From Variovorax boronicumulans (GTDB lineage: Bacteria > Pseudomonadota > Gammaproteobacteria > Burkholderiales > Burkholderiaceae_C): a stretch of DNA of 64,000 nt. The stretch spans positions 64,167-128,166 of the forward strand of contig NZ_JAAAFX010000007.1 in NCBI RefSeq assembly GCF_019352895.1, in the 5' to 3' direction. Below the pieces are notes generated by a model, which had not been told where the DNA came from, did not search any database, and saw only the letters and a list, made by a program, of their open reading frames with translations. The translations under genes and the position numbers were made by a program. This document shows positions 57,491 through 64,000 of this stretch, piece after piece (position 1 is the first letter of the stretch; every line of letters begins with the position of its first letter).

Positions 57491-58377
57491 GTTCGGCGCT
57501 GCGCTATGCCCCCCATCTGGGCTATCGACCGCCGTTCGAACCGCTGTTCGCGGCGACCGTGGGCTCCCACGACCCGCTGGCACACATTGCGTTCGCCGCG
57601 GACCATGGCTTTGCCGGCGCGCTCTATGCCGCGGGGTGTTCGCGCCCGCCAGCCGAGCAGCGGCGCGTCGGTGACGCACTGGCGGCGCGCGGGATGGAGG
57701 CGGGCTGCCTGCTCTACACGAGCTTCGACCAGCTGCGCAACCTGAGCTGGGCCAGCGACACCGATGATGCCCGGCGCTGGATCGCATCCGAGATGCGACA
57801 GGCCATCGATGCGGCGCGGCGCGTCGGGGCATGCCGTCTCGCGCTGCTGGGCGGCGCCGATCCGCAACGGCCGATGGCCGAGCAGCATGCCGCCTTCGCC
57901 GAGAACCTGCGGCGCGCGGCCGACAGGGCGGCGCGGGCAGGTATCACGCTGTGCCTGGAGACGCTGAGCCGCAAGAGCATCCCGCACATGCTGCTGGGCC
58001 ACATGTCCGAGGCGCTCGCCCTCGTGCGCGCGGTCGATCATCCGGCGGTGCGGCTGATCTTCGACACCTCGCACGTGCAGATCATGGACGGCGACCTGCT
58101 GTCGAACCTCGAGCAGGTCTGGCCCCATGTCGAGATCGTGCAACTGGCCGACAACCCCGGCCGGCTCGAGCCGGGCACGGGCGAGATCCATTTCGAAAGC
58201 GTGTTGCGCTTCCTGGTGCAACATGGCTACGCGGGACTGGTCGAGCTCGAGCACGGCTGGCAGGTGCCGGGGCTGCCCAGCGAGCGCCGCGGGCTGGAGA
58301 TGCTGCGCCGCCTCGATGCCGCCGCGCGCTCGGCTCGCCCCTCGATGCCTTGCGCACAGCACTCGGAATTCCCTTGA
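57487..58377 (+). CDS. Hydroxypyruvate isomerase-like TIM-barrel protein
   Basis: This 296-residue protein of the xylose-isomerase-like TIM-barrel superfamily has metal-binding pattern Glu in CLETLS, Asp/His in IFDTSHVQ, Asp in QLADNPGR, and Glu in LVELEHGW. IHFESVLRFL is typical of the hydroxypyruvate isomerase group. It probably isomerises or epimerises a small hydroxy-keto compound. The ATG at 57487 overlaps the previous stop. It is the third hydroxyacid-related gene in a row. Confidence 0.82.
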   Translation: MSSALRYAPHLGYRPPFEPLFAATVGSHDPLAHIAFAADHGFAGALYAAGCSRPPAEQRRVGDALAARGMEAGCLLYTSFDQLRNLSWASDTDDARRWIASEMRQAIDAARRVGACRLALLGGADPQRPMAEQHAAFAENLRRAADRAARAGITLCLETLSRKSIPHMLLGHMSEALALVRAVDHPAVRLIFDTSHVQIMDGDLLSNLEQVWPHVEIVQLADNPGRLEPGTGEIHFESVLRFLVQHGYAGLVELEHGWQVPGLPSERRGLEMLRRLDAAARSARPSMPCAQHSEFP

Positions 58378-58393
58378 ACCGCCAAAGGCCCCC

Positions 58394-59332
58394 ATGACGA
58401 CAATGCCGATCGATCCCGCTGCCATGGCCTCCCCGGAGGACATGGCGCTGCAAGTCCGCGCACTGGGCTCGGACTTCAATGCCGAGGTCCTGGCGGCGAC
58501 CCGTGCTATCTACCGGCCACGGGTCGACCTTGCCGAGGCCGCCGTCGAAGCGGTCGACGTGGCTTACGGCCCGCATGAGCGGCACCGTCTCGATGTCTAC
58601 CGCCCCGGCGGTGCATGCGAGGCGATCGTGGTGTTCGTGCACGGCGGCGGCTTTGTGGCCGGCGACAAGAACGGCGATGGCGTGTTCTACCGCAACATAG
58701 GGCGCTGGCTGGCGCGGCAGGGCATGGCCGCGGTCCTGCCCAACTACCGGTTGGCGCCGGCCGATCCGTGGCCCGCCGGCGCGCGCGATCTTCAGTCGGT
58801 GCTTCAATGGCTCGGGCGAAGCGCCGCTACCTTCGGCGCTTCGCCCGGCCAGGTGCCGCCGGTGATCCTGTGGGGCCAATCCGCGGGGGCCAGCCATGTG
58901 GCGTCCTGGCTGTTCGATGACACGGCACGAGGCGGACCCGCGATCGAGGTGGCTGGCGTCATGCTGATGAGCGGCTTCTTCTGCGTCGAGGCGCCGCTGC
59001 CGCCGGGACCGCATGCCTATTTTGGCGAGGATGCGGCGCTGTACGCCCAACGGGCGCCGATCGCACACGTGGGGCCGCTGGCGGCGCCGTTGTGGCTGGG
59101 CGTGGCCGAACTCGATCCGGGATGGATCGCGCACCAGACCTATGCGCTGGCGCAGGCCGTCACCAGAGCCAACGGGCGAAGCCCCGACGTCGCTTTTTTT
59201 CGGGGGCACAACCACGTATCGACCGTGCAGAGCATGGGTTCGCCGCAACACGACGTGGCCGCGGAGGTGCTGCGATTCATCCGTGATCTGGACGTCGTCA
59301 TGGCTGGTAGGAATTGCTTGGACGGCGGATAG
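58394..59332 (+). CDS. Alpha/beta hydrolase (HSL/Est-like)
   Basis: This 312-residue protein has oxyanion motif HGGGFVAGDK, nucleophile elbow WGQSAGASH, an Asp in ELDPGW and a catalytic His in GHNHVST. These are the features of the hormone-sensitive-lipase/kynurenine-formamidase-like group. It probably hydrolyses an ester or amide intermediate, or releases the oxygenase substrate from a conjugate. It starts 16 bases after the TIM-barrel gene and is the last gene of the operon; the next genes are convergent. Confidence 0.82.
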   Translation: MTTMPIDPAAMASPEDMALQVRALGSDFNAEVLAATRAIYRPRVDLAEAAVEAVDVAYGPHERHRLDVYRPGGACEAIVVFVHGGGFVAGDKNGDGVFYRNIGRWLARQGMAAVLPNYRLAPADPWPAGARDLQSVLQWLGRSAATFGASPGQVPPVILWGQSAGASHVASWLFDDTARGGPAIEVAGVMLMSGFFCVEAPLPPGPHAYFGEDAALYAQRAPIAHVGPLAAPLWLGVAELDPGWIAHQTYALAQAVTRANGRSPDVAFFRGHNHVSTVQSMGSPQHDVAAEVLRFIRDLDVVMAGRNCLDGG

Positions 59333-59452
59333 CTTCCGAAGAGTCTTTGAGACGCTCAACGCGCCGCGACCTGGAGCGGCCAGGCGTGTGTTTCGCCATG
59401 CCGGTCCCAGACCTGGTCCGCTTGCGCGGCGACGCCGACGCCGTAGCTGGGC

Positions 59453-60229
59453 TCAGCGCCCGGTGAACACGGGAGGGCGCTTCTCCGCGAATGCGCGCTG
59501 AGCTTCTTTGCTGTCTTCCGATTGGGAGATCTGCGCGGTCATGTCCTGTTCGTAGCGGTAGCCGTCGCGCAGACTCATGTCCTCGATCACGTTAAGCGTG
59601 TGCTTTGCTAGTCGTGTTGCCACCGGACTTTTCGATGCGATGCTGCGTGCGATCGCCAGCGCCTCTGGCAGCAGTTGGTCGGGGGCGGTGCAGGCTTCGA
59701 TGACACCGAGCCGGTACAGCTCCTGCGCGTCCACGCGCATGCCGGTGAGCATCATGCGCCGCAGACGCGAGTGGCTGAACAGCCGCATTCCGTGCCGCCC
59801 ACCGCCCATCAGTCCGACGTCGACCTCGGGCAGGCCGAAGCTGGCCTTCTCCGACGCCAGCAGGATGTCGCTCGATGCGACGAGCGCGAGCCCGGCACCG
59901 AGGGCCGCGCCGTTGACCGCGCAGACCACCGGTTTCGCGCATTCGCGCACCGCGTGGAAGCACTCGCGCGTGCGGCGCAGGTGGCGGGTCAGATCGCCCA
60001 CACCCTGCGTCATCGAGGCGCGTGCCTTGAGATCGGCGCCGGCGCAGAAGACATGCCCCGCGCCCGTCAGCACCACGGCCCGGACCTCGGGCATCTCGGA
60101 GATGCGGTCCAGCGCCAGCGTCAGTTCATCGTTCAGCGTGCGCGAGAGCGCGTTGACCGGCGGGGCGTCCAGCGTGAGGGTGGCGACGAAGTCCTGCAGT
60201 TCGAAACGAAGTTGTGTGAGATCTTGCAA
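59453..60229 (-). CDS. Enoyl-CoA hydratase/isomerase family protein
   Basis: The 258-residue crotonase-fold protein starts at a TTG with GAGGAACACC upstream (no ATG is available). It has the CoA-ester oxyanion segments HVFCAGADLKARAS and NGAALGAGLALVASSD. The second catalytic Glu is in GLPEVDVGLMGGG. The tail contains AQRAFAEKRPPVFTGR, typical of the group. It probably hydrates an unsaturated acyl-CoA made by the acyl-CoA dehydrogenase of this block. It is the last gene of a minus-strand block that begins at the truncated dehydrogenase. Confidence 0.87.
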   Translation of the reverse strand: MQDLTQLRFELQDFVATLTLDAPPVNALSRTLNDELTLALDRISEMPEVRAVVLTGAGHVFCAGADLKARASMTQGVGDLTRHLRRTRECFHAVRECAKPVVCAVNGAALGAGLALVASSDILLASEKASFGLPEVDVGLMGGGRHGMRLFSHSRLRRMMLTGMRVDAQELYRLGVIEACTAPDQLLPEALAIARSIASKSPVATRLAKHTLNVIEDMSLRDGYRYEQDMTAQISQSEDSKEAQRAFAEKRPPVFTGR

Positions 60230-60294
60230 TGGGTGTTCCTCGAGGTGATGGGGTGTCTGATGTGCGGGCCCCTGCGGGGGCGCGGCGTGTTCGG

Positions 60295-61422
60295 TCAGAT
60301 GGCGCCTTGCCGGCCCAGTGCTTCGATCTCCTCGGACGTCAGGCCGAGTTCGCGCAGCACGTCCTGCGTGTGCGCGCCGACCTTCGACACCGTGCGGGCC
60401 TCGCCCGGCGTGCGGCTCAGCCGCGGCGTGGGTGCGGGATGGACGACGCCGCCGGTGCGGACGAAAGACTTGCGCTCCACGAACTGAGGGTGGCGGGTGG
60501 CTTCCTCGAAGTCGAGCACTGGCGCGACGCAGGCATCGCTGCCTTCCAGGAGCCGGCACCATTCGTCCCGCGTCCTGTGCAACAGGATCGCTGCGAGCTT
60601 GTCCCTGAGCGCAGGCCAGGCCTCGGGCTCGAGTTGCCGGTGGAAGTCGGGGTCGGCGATGCCTGATAGCTGCAGCAGCTGCCGATAGAACTGCGGCTCG
60701 ATGGCACCCACGGACAGATATTTGCCGTCCGCGCAGGCGTAGGTGCCGTAGAAGTGGGCGCCGCCGTCCAGCACGTTGGACTGGCGTTGGTCCACCCATT
60801 GGCCGGTGGCGCGCCGGCCGTGGTAGCCCGTGGCGAGCATCGAGGCGCCTTCGCAGATGGCCGCATCGATGACCTGGCCCTTGCCGCTGCGCTCGCGCTC
60901 CCAGAGCGCGGACATCACGCCGAAGGCCATCATCATCGCGCCGCCGCCGAGGTCGCCGAAGACATGCAGGGGCGGCGTCGGCGGGCGGTCCCGGTAGCCC
61001 ATGGCGTGCAGGGCGCCGGTGATCGCGATGTAGTTCAGGTCGTGCCCGGCCGCCTGCGACAGCGGGCCGGTCTGGCCCCAGCCGGTCATGCGGCCGTAGA
61101 CCAGCCGGGCATTGCGCTGCATGCATTCGGTCGGCCCGAGCCCGAGCCGCTCCATGACGCCGGGCCTGAAGCCTTCGAGCAGCACGTCGGCCTGCGCTAC
61201 CAGCCGCAGGACGACGTCGGTCGCCTCGGGTGTCTTGAGGTCCAGGCAGATCGAGCGGCGTCCGCGGTCGACGATGGACTCGCCGGCACCCGTACCGGCG
61301 GCCGACTTGCGGTCGATGCGGATCACCTCGGCGCCCATGTCCGACAGCATCATGGTGCAGAAGGGCACGGGGCCGATGGCCGCCATTTCAAGGATGCGCA
61401 GGTTGCTCAGGGGGCCGGCCAT
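60295..61422 (-). CDS. CaiB/BaiF-type CoA transferase or acyl-CoA racemase
   Basis: This 375-residue family III CoA-transferase/AMACR-type protein begins MAGPLSNLRILEMAAIGPVP. It contains DMGAEVIRIDRKSAAG, NYIAITGALHAMGYRDRPPT and PLHVFGDLGGGAMMMAFGVM with the catalytic Asp region. NYIAITGAL and GDLGGG with neighbouring His are more like alpha-methylacyl-CoA racemase than formyl-CoA transferase. It would invert the configuration at C2 of a methyl-branched acyl-CoA or transfer CoA to an acid. The ATG at 61422 starts the family pattern. Confidence 0.85.
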   Translation of the reverse strand: MAGPLSNLRILEMAAIGPVPFCTMMLSDMGAEVIRIDRKSAAGTGAGESIVDRGRRSICLDLKTPEATDVVLRLVAQADVLLEGFRPGVMERLGLGPTECMQRNARLVYGRMTGWGQTGPLSQAAGHDLNYIAITGALHAMGYRDRPPTPPLHVFGDLGGGAMMMAFGVMSALWERERSGKGQVIDAAICEGASMLATGYHGRRATGQWVDQRQSNVLDGGAHFYGTYACADGKYLSVGAIEPQFYRQLLQLSGIADPDFHRQLEPEAWPALRDKLAAILLHRTRDEWCRLLEGSDACVAPVLDFEEATRHPQFVERKSFVRTGGVVHPAPTPRLSRTPGEARTVSKVGAHTQDVLRELGLTSEEIEALGRQGAI

Positions 61423-61489
61423 GGTGTGTCTTTTTCTCGATGGTGGGTTGTCTGGCTTGATCGAAGGGGACGGGCGGATCGGGTGGCCG

Positions 61490-63625
61490 TCATAGGGCCG
61501 TGGCCTCAATGCTGCCCGCGCGGAAGCCGAGCAGCGCATCGAGCACGCGAACGCCCTGGCCCTCCGCACCCACCCACACCGGATTGAATTCGAGTTCGTC
61601 GAGCGTCTCAGCGTGCTGCAGCACGAAGTCCGAGATCTGGCATAGCAGCTCTTCGAGCGCGGCCAGGTCGGCGGCGGGCTGGCCGCGCACGCCTCTGAGG
61701 ATGTCGAACAGGCGGATCTCTCGGACCATGCGCCGGGCTTCCTCCGGCGTGAGCGGCAGCAGCCGGTGCACCACGTCCTTGAGCACCTCCACCAGCACGC
61801 CGCCGATGCCGAACGTGATCACATGGCCGTAGCTCGGGTCGCGGCGCACGCCGATCAGCACCTCGGGCCGGCCCGCGGGCGCCATCTGCTCGACCAGCAC
61901 GCCGTCGAGCTGTGCCTGAGGCGCCTTGCTGCCCGCGGACGCCCAGATGTCCCGGTAGGCCTGTGCGGCCTGCTCCGCCGAGGCGATGCCGAGCCGGACG
62001 CCGCCGACTTCGGTCTTGTGGAGGATCTGGGCGCTGACGATCTTCATGGCCACGGGACAGCCAATCACGTCCGCAAAGCGTTCGGCCTCCTCAGCCGAGT
62101 GGGCCAGCCGGCGCAGCGGCACCGGGAAGCCCTCGGACTGCAGCAGCTGCTTGGCAGAGGCCTCGCTTAGCATGGTGGTGAGGGAGGGGGGCGCGGGTTC
62201 GGCATCGGCATGTGTGGATGCGCAGGCCTGCGGGCGCTGCGGCTCGGACGCCTGCCGCATGAAGCACTTCGCCAGCGTGTCGATCGCTGCGGTCGTGGAC
62301 GCGAAAGGCAGCAGGCCGCGTTCTTCCAGGATCGTGAACCCAGGGCCCAGGCGCCGGCTCAGCCAGGCCGGGATGATCAGCTTGTCGGTGCGGGAGGCTG
62401 CATCGGCAACGGCCTGTGCCATATCCGCCGTGGTCTGTCCGTAGTCCATGGGAATGGGGAACAGCACCGCGCCGACGCCAGGGTCCATGCAGACGATGTC
62501 CAGGCACCGAGCGAGCACCTCGGGGGTGCGCAGCACGTCCGCGGTCAGGTCCACCGGGTTGCCCAGAGTGGCGAAGCTGGGCAGCTCCGCGCGCAGCGCA
62601 TCGAGGGTGGCCGGCCGGAACATGGCCATGGGCACCTGCGCCACGCCCGCGGCATCGGCCGCGAGTGCCGCGGCCCCGCCCGAGAAGCTCAGGATGCACA
62701 GGCCCGCGCCGGGTGCCGGTGCCGGACGGCTCAGCATGCTGGCGGCGGCGACCAGCTGGTCGAGGTCGTCGACCTCGATCGCGCCGAACTGCCGGAAGAC
62801 CGCGCTGTTGATGGCCGCGGAGCCGGAGACCGAGGCGGTGTGGGATTGCGCCGCCTGGACGCCGGCCTGCGACCGGCCGACCTTGAGCACCACCACCGGC
62901 TTCTTGTGGCGCTGCGCCAGCGCGAGCGCCGCCACCAGCCGGCGGCCGTCCTTGATGCCCTCCATGAGCAGCGCGATCACGCGGGTGCGTGGGTCCTGCG
63001 CGAGGTAGGCGATGAAGTCAGCCGCCTGCAGGTCCGTTTCGTTTCCCGAGGAAAACCAGAGCCCCACGCCTTCGCCATGGCTCAGCCCCTGCAGCAGATT
63101 CCGGCCCAAGCCTCCGCCCTGCGTCACCAGCCCGATCGAGCCGCTGTGCAGGTCGTCCTTGTAGGCTGGCGAGAAGCACAGGCCGAGGCGGTCGCGCACG
63201 TTGACCAGTCCCGGGCAGTTGGGGCCGTAGACCCGCAGGCCGCTGGTGCGGCACAGGTCGGCGATGTCCTCTTCCAGCCGCGCGCCTTCCTCACCCACCT
63301 CGGCGAAGCCCGAGCTCAGCACGATTGCGAACGGAATCCTGCGGGCCGCGCATTGCTGCAGCGTCGACAGCACGTGCCGGGCGCTCACGATCACGACGGC
63401 GACGTCGATGACCGTGTCGGGGAGCGCTTCGACGGAAGGCCAGCACGGCAGTTCGTCGATCTGCGCGCAGGCCGGATTGACGGGGAAGACGCTGCCTGCG
63501 AGTCTGGAGTGGCGAACCAGGTTGTCGAACAGCTGGCGGCCGGGGCTACCCTGGCGGCTGGAGGCGCCCACCAGCGCGATGTTGCGGGGTTCAACCAGCA
63601 GGGACAGATCGGGAAAGGATGTCAT
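61490..63625 (-). CDS. ADP-forming acyl-CoA ligase (acetate-CoA ligase family)
   Basis: This 711-residue protein combines alpha and beta parts. The N-terminal CoA-binding domain has NIALVGASSRQGSPGRQLFD, followed by ligase domains with VTQGGGLGRNLLQGLSHGEG and a phospho-His segment QSHTASVSGSAA. The C-terminal ATP-grasp domain contains CPVAMKIVSAQILHKTEVGG and LIGVRRDPSYGHVITFGIGG. It makes an acyl-CoA with ATP hydrolysis to ADP, so it probably activates the acid that the neighbouring dehydrogenase and hydratase process. Start chosen at the ATG at 63625; a TTG at 63658 is in frame. Confidence 0.86.
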   Translation of the reverse strand: MTSFPDLSLLVEPRNIALVGASSRQGSPGRQLFDNLVRHSRLAGSVFPVNPACAQIDELPCWPSVEALPDTVIDVAVVIVSARHVLSTLQQCAARRIPFAIVLSSGFAEVGEEGARLEEDIADLCRTSGLRVYGPNCPGLVNVRDRLGLCFSPAYKDDLHSGSIGLVTQGGGLGRNLLQGLSHGEGVGLWFSSGNETDLQAADFIAYLAQDPRTRVIALLMEGIKDGRRLVAALALAQRHKKPVVVLKVGRSQAGVQAAQSHTASVSGSAAINSAVFRQFGAIEVDDLDQLVAAASMLSRPAPAPGAGLCILSFSGGAAALAADAAGVAQVPMAMFRPATLDALRAELPSFATLGNPVDLTADVLRTPEVLARCLDIVCMDPGVGAVLFPIPMDYGQTTADMAQAVADAASRTDKLIIPAWLSRRLGPGFTILEERGLLPFASTTAAIDTLAKCFMRQASEPQRPQACASTHADAEPAPPSLTTMLSEASAKQLLQSEGFPVPLRRLAHSAEEAERFADVIGCPVAMKIVSAQILHKTEVGGVRLGIASAEQAAQAYRDIWASAGSKAPQAQLDGVLVEQMAPAGRPEVLIGVRRDPSYGHVITFGIGGVLVEVLKDVVHRLLPLTPEEARRMVREIRLFDILRGVRGQPAADLAALEELLCQISDFVLQHAETLDELEFNPVWVGAEGQGVRVLDALLGFRAGSIEATAL

Positions 63626-63690
63626 GGGAATGCGTTGCGGAAGGAGCGTGGGGTGCAAGGGAGTTCGCGAGCGGGCGGGGGGGCAGGGCG

Positions 63691-63889
63691 TCAGAGCGAG
63701 CGCGCGATGATTTCCTTCATGATTTCGTTGGTGCCTGCGTAGATGCGGTTGGGGCGTGCGTCGGCATAGGCGCGCGCGATGGGGTAGTCGCGGATGTAGC
63801 CATAGCCGCCGAAGACCTGCAACAGGTCGTCGATGGCCTTGGTGGCGTCGCTGGCCCAGAGCTTCGCCATCGCCGCCTCGTCCGCGCCT
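63691..63889 (-). pseudogene. 3' end of an acyl-CoA dehydrogenase gene, cut by an IS
   Basis: The frame ending at 63691 reads LGADEAAMAKLWASDATKAI, then DDLLQVFGGYGYIRDYPIAR and a final NRIYAGTNEIMKEIIARSL. This is the C-terminal FAD/CoA-binding end of acyl-CoA dehydrogenases (the GGYGY and IYAGTNEI motifs). The coding sequence stops matching at about 63889, where an IS481-type element begins. About 300 N-terminal residues are missing, so the gene is dead unless it continues intact beyond the IS, which is unlikely. Confidence 0.8.
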
Positions 63890-64000
63890 AGCTGTGAAGT
63901 GTCAAGAGGTTCTTGCGAGACATCGAGAGACGCGAGACGGGGGCCACGAGATTGATGCCGTGGTGCGGGCGGTGCCAGTTGTAGAAGTGGTTCCACACAG
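63888..64000 (-). mobile_element. End of an IS481-family element with transposase C-terminus
   Basis: The minus strand encodes VWNHFYNWHRPHHGINLVAP, then VSRLSMSRKNLLTLHS and a TAG at 63890-63888. The FYNWHRPHHGI motif is typical for the C-terminus of IS481-type transposases. A terminal sequence TGTGAAGTGTCAAG begins at 63893. The rest of the element lies beyond the window. It interrupts the acyl-CoA dehydrogenase gene. Confidence 0.75.

Overview
The window is GC-rich, densely packed DNA from a betaproteobacterium. The gene content (paired Hsp20 proteins, a non-phosphorylating sugar operon with a RbsABC-like transporter, Liv-type ABC plus Rieske oxygenase operon, CaiB/ADP-forming acyl-CoA ligase genes, IS3 and IS481 elements) suggests Burkholderiales, most likely Comamonadaceae such as Variovorax or a relative. 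This placement is inferred from gene content only; no marker gene or rRNA is present.

Layout. (1) 1-7.0 kb: ordinary chromosomal genes: histidine phosphatase, DUF421 membrane protein, short-chain dehydrogenase, an atypical Nramp-family transporter, a zinc alcohol dehydrogenase and an isochorismatase-like hydrolase. (2) 7.0-12.1 kb: a small scar with two tiny unknown genes and the 3' end of an error-prone polymerase gene (dnaE2/imuC type), then a PAS-GGDEF-EAL protein with a degenerate GGDEF site and two tandem Hsp20 genes. (3) 12.1-30.5 kb: an accessory island of small unknown genes, several of them paralogues of each other and of the 7 kb scar. It contains a divergent cluster around a LexA-like SOS box with an SRAP (YedK/HMCES) gene, a DUF3606 protein, phage-like repressors, a three-gene unit (LAGLIDADG protein, Lon-like AAA+ ATPase without protease domain, zinc-finger protein), three exported proteins, an H-NS-like protein, and a mobilisation module (AlpA-like, ParB-like, a hairpin-rich oriT candidate, MobC-like, relaxase, and a gene overlapping the relaxase tail). 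No integrase is visible. (4) 30.5-41.9 kb: a complete-looking non-phosphorylating L-fucose (or D-arabinose) catabolic operon: LacI regulator, sugar ABC transporter, FucU mutarotase, aldose 1-dehydrogenase, lactonase, 3-deoxy-sugar-acid dehydrogenase, FAH-family hydrolase and a UxaA-family dehydratase. (5) 41.9-44.2 kb: an intact IS3-family element lying among older IS fragments. (6) 44.2-59.3 kb: a MarR-controlled catabolic operon: Liv-type ABC transporter, short-chain dehydrogenase, hemerythrin, a ferredoxin-type reductase, two tandem Rieske oxygenases, a second short-chain dehydrogenase, an FMN 2-hydroxyacid oxidase, a D-2-hydroxyacid dehydrogenase, a TIM-barrel isomerase-like protein and an alpha/beta hydrolase. 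(7) 59.4-64 kb, opposite strand: enoyl-CoA hydratase, CaiB-type CoA transferase, ADP-forming acyl-CoA ligase and an acyl-CoA dehydrogenase whose 5' part is cut off by an IS481-family element at the window edge.

Regulation readable from the sequence: a 12-base motif (TGAAACGTTATA) sits before both the LacI gene and the fucose transporter genes. A 16-base palindrome (ATCTTCCATGGAAGAT) sits before the reductase/Rieske genes, with near-copies before the ABC transporter genes and inside the 5' end of the MarR gene. The gene chains in regions 4 and 6 are mostly joined by 4-base start/stop overlaps, which indicates tight co-translation. The substrate of the Rieske operon cannot be read from sequence alone and is the main open question together with the LAGLIDADG/AAA+/zinc unit.
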